The position numbers and the translations under genes are program-made. From positions 31,943,362 through 32,007,361 of the forward strand of contig OY743170.1 in the NCBI GenBank assembly GCA_963555705.1: 64,000 bases of DNA. Reading direction: 5' to 3'. This DNA comes from Ligustrum vulgare (taxonomy: Eukaryota; Streptophyta; Magnoliopsida; Lamiales; Oleaceae). Under the pieces are notes generated by a model, which was given only the letters and a program-made list of their open reading frames with translations, had not been told where the DNA came from and ran no database searches. Below are positions 47,760-59,404 of this stretch, one piece after another (positions within the stretch are counted from its first letter, which is position 1; every line of letters begins with the position of its first letter).

Positions 47760-48620
47760 CTCCCTCACCCCCGCTCCCACCCTTCACCCAAACCCCACCG
47801 ACCCACCCCACCCCACCCCAAAAAGTTTTTTTTTTCTTCCCTCTCGATGTTTTCCCACATCACCCCACCCTAACCCCCACCTCACCCCAAAGTGACAAAT
47901 TGATCTCACCCAGCCACATACCCCACCTCACCCCACCCCACCCCATTCGAAAATGATTTTTCCTCTATTTTTTCACACCCCACCCCACCCCACCAACCGC
48001 ATCCCATCTCATCCCACCCCACCCCATTCCAAATATGATTTTTCTTCTATTTTTTCACACTTCACCTCAACCGTCCCATCCCATCACACCGTACCCCGCC
48101 ACCCACCAAACCCTACCCCCATCCAAAAATGATTTTTCTTCTATTTTTCACACCCAATCCCGCTCAAAAATTATTTTTCTTCTATTTTTTCACATTTCCC
48201 CCAACCGCCCCACCCTACCCCACCACACCCTGTCACCCACCATACCACATCCAAAAATGATTTTTCTTCTATTTTTTCACACTTCACCACAACCACCTCC
48301 CATCCCACCCCACCCCACCCCACCCTAACCAATCCCACCCACCCACCCAAAAAAATAATTTTTTCTACTTTCCAACCCCCAACCCACCCCAAAAAATGAT
48401 TTTTTTATACTTTTCACCACCCCACCCCCACCCCACCATACCCTATCCTACCCTACCCTACACCCACCCACCTCAAAAAAATAATTTTTTCTTCTACTTT
48501 TCCAACCCCGACCCCACCCCACCCACCCCGACCCCACCTCACCACAAAAAATGATTTCTTCTACTTTTTTCTAGCCCCACCCGACCTCTACCCCACCCCC
48601 ACCCACCCCCAAAGTCACAG
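47760..48620. repeat. C-rich tandem arm of the MULE
   Basis: About ten irregular units of CCCCACCCC followed by AAAAATGATTTTTCTTCTA and TTTTTTCACA, of roughly 60-100 bp each. It is the complement of the G-rich arm at 49800-51950. Confidence 0.9.
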
Positions 48621-49799
48621 TCAGTCACGTAAGGTCACACGAGATCGCAGTTAAGTCACACAGAGTCACAATTACAAATTTAGTTGTAAAACTCCACACC
48701 TCCAAAGTCACAGTTGGTCACACAAGGTCAAAATTCGGTCAAACGAGGTCACAGTTAGGTCAAATGAGGTCACATGTCGATCACATAAAGTCACACTTCG
48801 TTCTCACAAAGTCACAGTTCGATCACACATAGTCATATTTGACACAATTGTAGGTCACATCACGTCCTTGTCCAACGGTCACACCAAGTCACAGTTGGTT
48901 ACAATCTTTATAATTGGTCACAATCATCCATAATTGATCACATATTATTTATTTATTAGTCATAATTACCTAATAATTGGTCATAGTCATCAATAATTGA
49001 TCACAATTTATTTATTGATTGATCACAACTTACTTATTTTCTTGATCACATTTCGCACTTCTCATAAGTCGTACAAACTCATAATTAGTCAATATTTTGA
49101 TCACATTTACCTATAATTGATCAAAATTATCATATAATTGGTACATATTATTTATTTATTGGTCATAAAATACTCGTTTCCTCAATCACAATTAGTTAAT
49201 ATATTTGTCACAATTACCTAATATTTGGTTACATTCTGTATTCTTTGTTTTCTTGGTCACATCCCCCATTTCTCACAAGTCACAATTAGTAAATATTTTG
49301 GTCACATTTACCTAATAATTGGTCACATCCCGTACTTGATCACACAAAGTCACAATTTGAACACACAAGGTCATAGTTCAATCACACAAAGTCTCAGTTC
49401 GGTCACATGTTTTACCAAACTGTGACCTCGTGTGACCTAACTGCGACTTTTTGTGATCAAACTATGACTTTGTGTGACCAACTGTGACTTTAGGAATGAA
49501 TGGGTAGTGGGTGGGGTTTTTCAACTAAATTTGTAATTGTGACATTGTGTGACCAATTGTGACATTGTGTGACTTGTTGTGACTTTGCATGTGAGGTGGG
49601 GTGGGGTGATCGAATTATTAGGTATATGTAAGCAAAATGTCAACTAAATGTGACTTTGTGTGACTTATGACGAGTACAGAATGTGACCAATAAATAAATA
49701 ATATGTGACCAACTATAAATGATTGTAACATATAATATTAGAGGTTGTGACCATCTATAACTTGTGTGACCATTGGATGAGGAAAAGTAGAAGAAAAAA

Positions 49800-51950
49800 A
49801 CCATTTTTCGGTGGCGTCGGTTTGTTGGGTTGGTGGTGGGGTAGGGACGGGGTGTGAAAAATTAGAAAAAAAAATCATTTTTTGGTAGGGATGGGGTTGG
49901 TGGGTGACGGGTGTAAGGTCGAGATGGGTGTGAAAAAGAAAAAAAAAATCATTTTTGGGTGTGGTGGGTAGTGATGGGGTTGCTGGATGACAGGTGTATG
50001 GTCGGAATGGGGTGTAGAAAAGTAGAAAAAATGAATTTTTGGTGGGGTCAATTGGCTGTGTGGGTGGTGGGGTAGGATCGGGAGCGAGGTGGGTGGGGGT
50101 GTTGAAAATTGAAGAAAAAAATCATTTTGGGGGGGGGGGGGGTAGGAATGGGATGGGTGTGGTGTGGAAAAGTGGAAGAAAAAAAAAATTATTTTTAGAT
50201 TGGGTGGGGTCGATTGGTTTGGTGGGTGGCAAGTAGGGTCGGGGGCGGGATGGGTGGGGTGTAGAAAATTAGAAGAAAAAAATCATTTTTGGATGAGGTG
50301 GGTGGTGGGGGTAGGGTCTGGATGGGGTGCGTGGCAGGGTAGGGTGGGAAAAAATGGAGAGATAAAAAAAAACCTCATTTTTGTGGGGTGGGGTGGGAAG
50401 GGTGGTGTTGGGGTGGGGTTGGTGGGGGTGTGAAAATGTAGAAGGAAAAAAATCATTTTTGGGTTGGGGTGGCGTGGGATGGGTAGGGTGGTGTTGGGTT
50501 GGGTGGGGGTAGGTTGAAAAGTAGAAGGAAAAAATCATTTTTGCGGTGGGGGTGGGGTGTTGTAGTGGTCTGTGGTTGTGGAAAGATCAATTTGCCACTT
50601 TGCAATGAGTTGGGGTAGGATCGAGTGGGATTGAGATTGGGATTGGGGTGGGGGTAGGCGGGAATGATAAGAAAACATCGAAAGGAAAAAAATAAAAATT
50701 ATTTTTTGTGTAGGGTGGGTGGGGTGGGATGAGATGGGGAATGATAGGAAACATCGAAAGGAAAAAAATAAAAATTATTTTTGGTGTAGGGTGGGGTGGT
50801 GGGCAGTACAAGGGTGGGGTGGGTGGGTGCAGGGGGTAGGGTTCGGATGGGGTGGGTGGCGGGGTAGGTAGGGTGGGAAACATGGAGAGATAAAAAAATC
50901 TCATTTTTGTGGGGGTGGGGTGGGCAGGATGGTGTCCGGGTGGGGTTGGTAGTGGTGTGGAAAAGTAGAAGATATCATTTTTGGGGTGGGGTGGGGTGGG
51001 ATGGGTAGGGTGGTGTCGGGTTGGGTGGGGTAGGTGAAAAAGTAGAAGGAAAAAAATCATTTTTGCGGTGGGGTGGGGTTGGGTGGGGGAGGGGCTGGCC
51101 GGGGTGTTGTCGTGGTCTGTGGTTGGGAGTAAGATCAATTTGTCACTTTGCGATGAGGTGGGGTAGGGTCGAGTGGGATGGGGAATAATAGGAAAATATC
51201 GAAAGGAAAAAAAAAAAAAATTATTTTTGGTGTAGGGAGGGTTCTAGGCGGGGCAAGGCAGTGTTGGTGGGTGGGGGTAGGTTCTGGATGGGGTGGGTTG
51301 CGGGGTAGGGTCTGAAAACATGGAGACATAAAAAAAGACCTCATTTTTGTGGGGTGGGGGGTAGGGTGGTGTCGGTGTGGGGGCAGGGTTGTGTCGGGGT
51401 GGGGTTGGTAGGGCTGTGGAAAAGTAGAAGGAAAAAAATCATTTTTGGGGTGGGGTGTGATGGATAGGGTGGGTTCGGTATGGGTGGGGGGTAGGTGGAA
51501 AGTAGAATGAAAAAAATCATTTTTGCAATGGGGGTGGGGGTAGGGCGAGGCGGGCGGGGTGTTGTCATGATCTATGGTTGGGGTAAGATCAATTTGTCAC
51601 TTTGCGATAAGGTGAGGTAAGGTCGAGTGGGGTTGGGTTGTGTTGGGGTGGGGTGGGACGAGAAGTGTAGGAAAACATCAAGAGAAAACAAAAAAAATCT
51701 TATTTTTGGGGTGGGATAGGATATGGGCGATGAGGTGGGATGGGTTGGTGGGGTGGGGTCAAGGGCTGTGGCTAGGGTGAGATCAATTTGTCACTTTGCG
51801 ATGAAATGAGGTAAGGTGGGATGGAGAATGATGGGAAAACATCGAAAGGAAAGAAATAAAAATTATTTTTGGTGTAGGGTGGGTAGGGTATGGTGGTGGG
51901 GTGGGGTGGGGTGGTGGGCAAAGCAAGGGCAGGGGTGAGGGAGGTTTTAA
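49800..51950. repeat. G-rich tandem arm of the MULE
   Basis: About twenty or more units of GGGGTGGGGTGGG-type sequence alternating with GAAAAGTAGAAGAAAAAAAT and CATTTTT. It includes a run of about 12 G near 50129-50140 and many closely spaced G3-G5 tracts on the plus strand, a layout compatible with G-quadruplexes. Confidence 0.9.
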
Positions 51951-53049
51951 CGTCAAGATTTGAGTTTTTTATTTAAAATTATATTAGTTTTAATATAATA
52001 TATAATAGATAATTATGTTTATCTTATATATAATATTATATTTATTTTTAATTATTAAACACCTAATTAAATGAATTAGTACCTGAAATTTAGAAAAAAA
52101 ATTTACCTCACAAGATTTTTGAATTGCATCTTTGAAATACAAGTCTCTATGTAAATTTTCCCTTATTTTAAAAGCGTGTCGCTACAACTTTATTCACTTA
52201 TTTTTAAACACGTATTCATCTAGCCATTTACGTGAAATTAAATTTATCTTAGTCAAAACTCAAATTTTATCAAAAGTGTTTCCTAGATCACAATTCTAAA
52301 TTATTTTTTTTCAAAGTTTTAATTATATTAAGTCCAAATTCCAACTATTTTGAGTCCAAACTATTTCAACCCAGCCCAACTCCTTAGGCCCAAAATATTA
52401 TACTGCAATTTTTTCCACATTTCTTTATCTTTCTTCCCAAATATGCTCTCATCCTGATCTCTAGCTATGCACATTCATGGAGGATTATTATTATTTCCAA
52501 AATTCTTTCCCCTCACACTCCATAACTGATTTGACCCCCTTAACCTCTCCCTCAGTCCCCTCAATCCAGCCATTCTTCCATAGACCCAGATTTACCATAA
52601 TATACCATGATTTCCATAAACCCAGATTTACCATAATATACCACACTTTAATCACAATCAACCCTTAAATTATACCTGCCCCCTACGTTCAGAACCATAA
52701 TAGTGATTCCCAGTAATCCTAACGTTCGGGTATGAAGTTCTCTCTTTCCCCCCATACGCACATTGCTTTTTTTTTTTTTAACCAAAACAAATTCTGGAAC
52801 CAACCTCGAACCCCATTACCAACTTGCAAAGTCACAACGCTACCAAACTAGTCACTGCCTCAATTAATTTCACCCATCACTGCCTTCATCCACCTCCAAA
52901 CCCATCCATAAACAACAGCCAAGACTCCACTCCACGCACCGTCGAGTCACAATCGGCAGCCACCACTCACAGAGATCAACACCATAGCCAAAATTTACCA
53001 TTTTCCATTTGCCAAACTTCTATCACAAATCTTGCAAGAGCATCACCAC

Positions 53050-54258
53050 TGTAGTGCCCCGAGTTCTAAATACCCGGTTCACCACTTCATTTTCTGGTCT
53101 AAACTTTAAAATAACATTCTAGTGGAAGAAATAATTGAAATTCATTTTTGGCAACATTAAATAAACTGTAATGGTCGATAAAATTCGAAAACATTTATGA
53201 AACAATTCAAAATAACGAATCAAGCCATTAATAATACAAAACATTCGGTAATGCCATAATTTCTCAAATAATTGAAAATCTCAAAAATAGCCAGAGTTTA
53301 GAAATATGGATCATCAAAATAAGATTCTCAATTATTTAACGACTATTGCCACAATCATCCACCATTGGCCACCCTCTCCGAAATCTGTAAATGTTGTTAA
53401 AATAGACATGAACATTTCATAGAAATACTCAGTAGACTCATCGTCAATTAATTAATCCACATTTTAATTGAACACATAAATGCAGTCTCTTTAGAAATCA
53501 TAGGGCATGTATTGTTCTTCTCGTGCATTAAAGCACATGGCTTCTCTTTGAAAATCATAGGCTCTTTCTTCTCATGCACATAAGGCACATAAGTTATGCA
53601 TGACATCATCATTTATCTTGCAAGACATTCTTTTCTTTCTTTCTCATGCATAAAAGCATATAAGTTATGACAAGCATAACAACATAAATATTTCATAAGA
53701 AATATATTCTCATCTCATTTCATGAAATAAATTTTACATAAATCATGTAACATACATATTCACATGCAATCATAATTTAAATCAACTAATAGGGGAGAGT
53801 CTACCTTAATTTCAACGAGTGCAAAGTCGAGCAGGACAATATTTCAATCCTTTAAATCTCTGTACGCCTCGTCTAGCCAATTAAAAAATAAGTTGAATTA
53901 GTCTTTTGAAATTTATAGTTTAAAAATGATAAATTATAATTTAGGGACTGAAATTGATGATTTGAAAGTTGGGGGACTAAAATGAATACTTTGAAAGTTG
54001 GGGGACTAAAATGAGTAATTTGAAAGTTGAGTTGAAGCTCAAAACGAATATGAAACTATAGGGCAGAAATAATTGATTTTAAAAATGAAGGGGCTGATTA
54101 AAATCATTTAAAACTTAAGAGGCTGAAATGGTAAGTTTTAAAACTATATGGACTGATTTAGATAACTTTGGAACTTGGGGGACTAAGCTGCAATTTCTAA
54201 TAAAATCAAGAAATATTAAAAATCGATTTCATCTCTTTCCCTTCACTTGCGTGAAGTC

Positions 54259-54336
<78 letters not shown>

Positions 54337-55587
54337 GAGAGAGAGAGGTGTGAGCGGGGAGTCCACTGCCGGCGCCAAAGCCGGGGGTTCGCCGGAGCAA
54401 TGCCAGCGCAGGGTGCGGCGAGCGGTGAGGGTGCAATAGGCTAGGTTTTTTTGTGGATTGTGTGTAATTTTTGGTGCGAGAAATGGGTGCTAAACCGAAG
54501 CAAAAACGAAGCTTGAAGTTCGAGTTTGGGCTGTGAAAACCGGCGGTCAAGGTAGGGTTCTAAACTTCTTCTATTTCTGGGTTTTTTTGTTTGATTTTGG
54601 ATTGGGCAGAGATGAGGATAGGTTGGTGCGGTGGTGGGATTATGGTCGGTCGAGTTGCAGTTGATGGTGGCGTGGATTGAGGAGGTGGCGGTCATGGTTT
54701 GGAGTTGGGTTTGTGGACTGTTTTGGGGAGGTTGTGGCCGAGGCGGTGATGATGACGGTTTCGTGGGTGTGGTATTGGTGGTGGCTGTGTTGGTGTTGGG
54801 CGATGGGGATGGAGGTGAGTTGGAGGTGACGGTGGTGGTGTTGCACAGTGGTGGAGGTAGTACTGCAGCGGGGGTGATGACTGGGTTGTGGGGGTGATGG
54901 TGATGATTTGGATTGATTTTGGCTTTGGTACGTGAGTGGTGGTGGCTGCTGCATGTGGTGGTGGTGAGATGAGTGGTGGTGGCTTCTGAAATGAGGCAAC
55001 TGCAATGGCTGCGTGAGGTTGGGGTTTGAGGTTACCTAGCTGCGAGAGGAGGCTGCAATGGAGCTTGAGATGGAGCTGGGAGGAGGCTGCAATGGAGCTT
55101 GCAATGGAGTTGGTAGGAGGCTGCAATGTCGTGACTTGGTGAGGCTGGGATGGTTTGGGTGGTGAGACGATGCTGAGAGTTGGGTTTGGAGGAGTAGGTG
55201 ATATAGAGCTAGGGTGTGGTATGGTATGGTATGTGATTGATGTGATAGGTGGAGGTTGGTGGTAGTATGAAATCTTGACAAGCAAAGCACGTAATTCGAG
55301 GGAAATCGTATGTGAATTCGACTGGGTCGAAAAATGAACCTGATAACATGGGCTGGACGTAAATTGGAATTTAAAATGATTTTGAAAATAATAATTTAAA
55401 TAAAGAAATAAAATAATAAAATTTTCGAAATTCGAAATTTATTTAAAATTGAATGGACTTGACATTTCTCGACTTGGCTAGATGAATACGTCGCGATGTT
55501 AACTTAAAAATAGGTGAGATCGCAGCGGCACGGTTTTCATAATTTTAAAATAATTATTTAATTGCGTAAAAATTCTTGAACGCTACA
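53050..55587 (-). mobile_element. Chromovirus solo LTR (2.5 kb), duplication ACCAC/ACCAG
   Basis: TGTAGTGCCCCGAG to TTGAACGCTACA. In reverse it matches the LTR at 1110-4586 at both ends. Flanks are ACCAC (53045-53049) and ACCAG (55588-55592), one mismatch. It contains GGGACTAAA repeats (53940-54180), (GA)n (54261-54332) and a GC-rich stretch (54365-54430). There is no internal region. Confidence 0.88.
54261..54348. repeat. (GA)n microsatellite
   Basis: About 36 GA units, one GC interruption, then four more. Homologous in position to the (CT)n run at 1532-1602. Confidence 0.97.
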
Positions 55588-57014
55588 ACCAGAGTCACAA
55601 AACCAGACACCGCCATCCACAACCGGCGCCTTCATCACTCAAACTTGACTCCAAGCATCCACCAAAATCTCACCACCACTACAGCCTCCATTATCGGGAC
55701 CACCAATAACCACTTCCCATTCAAAATCAAAGCCCAAACAAAAGAATAAACAAGCCCAAAGATTTACCTCGATTCCGACCTTCATTGCTGGAGTATTTCC
55801 GGAGATTCCCCAAATCCAAGTCACGATTTTGCCTCGGTTTTCTCCCAAAAAATTTCCCAAATCATCTCCACCCACACACCGGCACCACCACATGATGGTG
55901 TCTCTGTCGTTGGCTTCCAGGCCGGCGATTGTATCCGACGAGCGGTCGAGAGGCGTCGTCCACCTCCCTCTCTGCTCTTTCTCTCTCTCTCTGTGTTACG
56001 ATAATGAGAGAGAGAGTGTGTGATTTTTTTATAAAAGGATTTTTGATTTTTTACAAATTGCCCCTTAGTCCCAAGCTTCCTGAACTATAAATTTTAGTCC
56101 CTCCAGTTTAATGATGCTTCAAATCTTCAACCCTAAGCTTCAAAGTTAATTATTTTAACCTCTACAGTTTTTAAATATTTTAGTCAGGCCTTTTATTTCT
56201 GAAAATTTCAATTTAGTCCCTAAATCCTTTTAAAAATCTTATTTTACACAACTTCATCTTTCTAAACTTGATTAATCCAAAATATGATTTTTATTATATA
56301 TTTATTTTATAGGACTAGACGAGGTGCGAGAACATTAGAAGTTTTATCCCGTTTGCTCAAAACTCGAGAAATAAGGTAGACTTCTATTTACAAATTTACT
56401 TTTTCAAAAGTGCACATCAATGATCATTTGGATTATAATTTAGCATGTATGAATGTGTTCATGAGAATTACTTGCTTTTCAAGAATGAGACTATGTTATG
56501 AGAATTTACTTGCTTCAATGCATGAGACTTGAGCTTATATTTATTTATTTGTTCGTGAGACTACTAGTGATCGTTTAGATACCTGAGACTTGAATATCAT
56601 GATTATATTTTTTAATTTATAATATCAAATTATTATTATGCACGGTCTACTGAGTATTTCTTTGAAATACTCACGTTTTCCAAAACCAATTTTGCAGATG
56701 ATGGAGTTGGCAGCGAGGCGTACGATGATGGCTATTAATAAGTCTCTAAAATGTTCTATTTCAAATAACAAATTTTTTTTGTCAAGTTATTTTCCATACT
56801 CGAACTGTTGAAATTACAAATTTATTTTATTATGTTCAAGTTTAATTCATGTTCGAACCTTTTGACCGTTTGAGTCAAGTTTATAAAATTATGTGAATTA
56901 AGATTTAGTTATTAAATTTATTTTCTGCTCAATTATTTTTCAAAGTTAATTTGAGATGATGAAGTGACGTTTCGGGTATTTAGAACTTGGAGCGTTACAA
57001 AGTTGGTTAACTGT

Positions 57015-57032
57015 TCCTCGGCAACGGCGCCA
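57015..57032 (-). other. Primer binding site of element B (tRNA-Asp)
   Basis: On the minus strand TGGCGCCGTTGCCGAGGA, six bases from the 5' LTR. Only one base differs from the complement of the plant tRNA-Asp 3' end. Confidence 0.9.
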
Positions 57033-57038
57033 AAAAAT

Positions 57039-58433
57039 TGTTGCGTGTCGTAATGCACCAAAATTAAATTCAATTTCCTCGTTCGCTATTACTAAGAATG
57101 TAGTAATGGAAGCAAGGGTCGATCCCACGAGAAACGTGAACTAAGATAGTGTAATGTCAATTAAAATCATAAAAAGGGTGGTTTTGAATTCGAATATGTG
57201 TAATTAAATTGAATAATAAAATAAACAATTAAAAAGTTGGTTAGAAAAAATAGATATAGGGAATCCTAGTTCTCAGGTTCGATTGTATTCTATCACAATG
57301 CTAACACTTCCCAAATAACGCATGTCCAATTTCTCTCTTGATTTATCACCCGCAAGTAATTAATAAGCTCTAACTACTCCAATTCTTCTTTAATTATGCT
57401 CAATTAGAATAAGCTCTCTAATCAATTCTTAGATATTGGATAACTTAAAATAAGCTCTTTAGGTTTAATGCAATGACTAGATATATTATAGAAGAAATAG
57501 GATGAACTAGATTATCAATCTCACAAGCTTGTATTGATTAACCTAGGTTGGATTTTTGATGGGGATATAAAATTCCCAATTGCTACTATGAATTGAACAA
57601 TAAGACAAATAGGGATCCAATCATTCAATATAGCAAATATCAAAATAACAAAATATAAGACAAGGCATTAATCAAATAAACCATTGCATTGATTGAATAA
57701 AAACTCATAAAAACCCAGCAATCAAAAGTATAAAAATTAGAGCAACGTTACTAGTTTGGAAAATGATAAACAAAGTGATATGAATTCAACGTCCCCTTCA
57801 AACTAGGTAGAGAAGCTTAGCCAACCATGATCATGAAGAAAATCCAGAAATTTTGCTCTTTGTTCACCTCTTTGTTGGAATTGTTCTTCTCTTCAAGCTC
57901 CAAGAATAGCCACTTCCAATGATAATTTCCCAACCCTTGTTATGTGGTGAATTTCCCTTTTTATGGCCACCAAAATGTGCCCTAGGTTTGGACAAAGAAG
58001 ATACAAAAGATAGGCCTTGAAATCAAAATGGAAAGTATTCCGTGTATAAATTACACCCGTAATCTATATATTTACGGCCACAAGCTAGTCCCCGGAAGTG
58101 TTTTCTGTTTTAGAAGTTACGGCCATAATTTCACAAGTTACGGCCGTAAGTTGGTTTTTTAAGAGTTTTAGATTACGCCTAGAATTGATTTACGGCCATA
58201 ACCTTTTGTGTTACGACCATAACTAAATTGCAAGCAAGGTTACGACAGTAAGTAAATTGCAGCTTGGGTCCTTGAACTTCGTTCTTAAGGGCATTTCGGT
58301 CCTTTTTTCTCGTCCTTTGTGATCCTATACAACATAAAACATAAAATGCATTAAATAATACTTAAATAGGATCAAACCACTAGCAAAATAGGGCCAAAAG
58401 TGAACCAAACAAGTGCTACTAAAACATTTATCA
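57039..58433 (-). repeat. 5' LTR of element B (1.4 kb)
   Basis: Starts (minus) TGATAAATGTTTTAG and ends CGACACGCAACA. It pairs with 24631-26007. ATCAC follows at 58434-58438. Its palindrome cluster is at 58050-58260. Confidence 0.92.
58050..58260. repeat. TTACGGCCGTAA palindromes, 5' LTR of B
   Basis: Eight copies, including intact TTACGGCCGTAA at about 58138 and variants TTACGGCCATAA (twice), TTACGCCTAGAA, TTACGACCATAA and TTACGACAGTAA. This LTR has one more copy than the 3' LTR, by local duplication of a TTACGACAGTAAGTAAATTG-like unit. Confidence 0.87.
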
Positions 58434-58438
58434 ATCAC

Positions 58439-58609
58439 CATCGAGTTTGGCACCTTGCCCCCAGCCATGGCCAAAAATTACATATTGTCCAATGAATTTA
58501 AGATCAAAGAAAGTGATGAAGTGGTAATGAAAGAAATATAGGAGGTAGCGTGAACATTGGAATGTGGGGAAAGCACACATAAATGAAATCAAGTCACCCC
58601 AGGCGATGA
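58439..58609. other. Old flanking DNA between elements B and D
   Basis: It continues the sequence left of element B (21836-22128), which shows what the locus looked like before B arrived. One plus-strand frame is open for about 34 codons across the joint (GTLPPAMAKNYILSNEFK), then stops. No family is recognised. Confidence 0.45.
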
Positions 58610-58614
58610 GGAGG

Positions 58615-59387
58615 TGATGTGTTCTGGACCCTCGACAATCGGAGTCATAGCAGGCTTGACGGAAAAATTCAAGTAATTCAAGCGAAAGCGGAGTTAATTG
58701 CAAATTGGAGCAAAAAATCGGAGCAAAAAAGGACCAGTTTGATCCTTACGGCGTAACGCCCAGAAGGTCACGACCGTAATCATGTTACTGGTTAAGATGC
58801 GAGATTTCAATTTTACACTTACGGCCGTAAACAAATTGTCACGACCGTAACATTCATAGGAAGGAAATCTTACGGCCGTAATAATTTCAATCATGGCTGT
58901 AACATGTGATATCAATTTTGGATCAGAGAATCATTTACGGCCGTAACTGGATTCTTCACGGCTTCCATATTTTGCAGATTTTTAATTCCTTTTCTTTTAT
59001 TTAGTTATTTTAGTATTTTACTTTAATTAGAATTTCATTTTGAGTCAGTTAGGGTTGATAGGTTTTAGTTTTGCCTATTTATATTCTATTTCCATTCTAT
59101 GTAATATCAGACTTTGATTTTGATATAAACATTTTTTATTGAGGATTCAATAAAAGATATAGGTGGATTCCTATATTTTTGAATTAATCAATAATATTTC
59201 TTGTGGCGTTCAAATACCGAACTTATCAAATATTTCTTGAGAATATTTGTGGCGTTTCGAAAGTCGTGGTTCTTTATTCCGCATCGTCGAACCATCGCAT
59301 CGTGAATATCGGGTCATGATTCATCCGTCCAACCATAACCTGAGTTTGAAACTTTCCACCGTTTCTTCCGCGCTTCGAATCTTATCA
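58615..59387 (+). repeat. 5' LTR of element D
   Basis: 773 bp, TGATGTGTTCTGGACC to AATCTTATCA. TTACGGCCGTAA-type palindromes lie at 58748-58960. Confidence 0.93.
58748..58960. repeat. TTACGGCCGTAA palindromes, 5' LTR of D
   Basis: Seven to eight copies, several in the alternating order TTACGGCCGTAA then TCACGACCGTAA. The 3' LTR has the matching cluster at 61118-61345, with eight copies of which several are intact. It lies 130-345 bp from the LTR start. Confidence 0.9.
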
Positions 59388-59389
59388 TC

Positions 59390-59404
59390 TGGTATCAGAG
59401 CTGG
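59390..59404 (+). other. Primer binding site of element D (initiator tRNA-Met)
   Basis: TGGTATCAGAGCTGG, two bases after the LTR, is the standard complement of the plant initiator tRNA-Met 3' end used by chromoviruses and many Copia elements. Confidence 0.93.

Larger units (their letters stand above)
47561..52162. mobile_element. MULE-type foldback element, a 4.6 kb giant palindrome
   Basis: The ends are GGGAAAAGTATATAAG and, in reverse, GGGAAAATTTACATAG. Perfect 9 bp duplications of TTATTTTAA flank it (47552-47560 and 52163-52171). GGG ends plus a 9 bp duplication is the Mutator-like signature. The two halves are imperfect reverse complements from the tips to a centre near 49414: AT-rich tips, C-rich versus G-rich tandem arms, and GGTCACA-rich central arms. 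The right arm is longer by about 0.85 kb, from extra tandem units. There is no transposase. Long open frames in the arms are proline/histidine-rich translations of CCCCACCCC repeats. Confidence 0.85.
47508..56999 (+). mobile_element. Chromovirus solo LTR split by a MULE and another solo LTR
   Basis: It starts TGTAGTGATCGAGAATTTTCG and ends TTAGAACTTGGAGCGTTACA. The pieces 47508-47560, 52172-53049 and 55593-56999 join into about 2.3 kb that is collinear with the other chromovirus LTRs (AAACACGTATTCATCTAGCC, GGACTAGACGAGG and CTACTGAGTATTTC blocks). Near-matching duplications AAATT (47503-47507) and AAGTT (57000-57004) flank it. There is no internal region, so it is a solo LTR. It lies in the leader of element B. 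Confidence 0.85.
24631..58433 (-). mobile_element. Element B: complete Athila retrotransposon carrying nested insertions
   Basis: On the minus strand the LTRs are 57039-58433 (5') and 24631-26007 (3'), with the target duplication ATCAC at 24626-24630 and 58434-58438. Reading from the 5' LTR: tRNA-Asp primer site (57015-57032), leader, gag (47340-45850), protease, RT, RNase H, integrase (to about 42038), a spacer with palindromes, a second ORF (29000-27900), a non-coding region, polypurine tract and 3' LTR. Insertions are element C with its contents (30069-42032) and the solo LTR block 47508-56999. Subtracting them leaves about 12.3 kb, a normal Athila length. All ORFs are broken. Confidence 0.9.

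Noticed and set aside
50587..51568. Long minus-strand open frames rich in Pro, His and Thr within 50587-51568
   Set aside because: They are translations of the CCCCACCCC/GGGGTGGGG tandem arms of the palindromic MULE. Stop codons are rare there simply because of composition; there is no domain and no conserved start.
54128..54439. Arg-Glu repeat protein frame
   Set aside because: Pure translation of the (GA)n microsatellite.
54640..55290. Overlapping His/Pro/Thr-rich minus-strand frames up to 197 aa
   Set aside because: Low-complexity translation of the GGTGGTGGTGATGG-type sequence in the solo LTR at 53050-55587. The same happens at 33016-33578 and 3163-3550 in other LTRs of the group.
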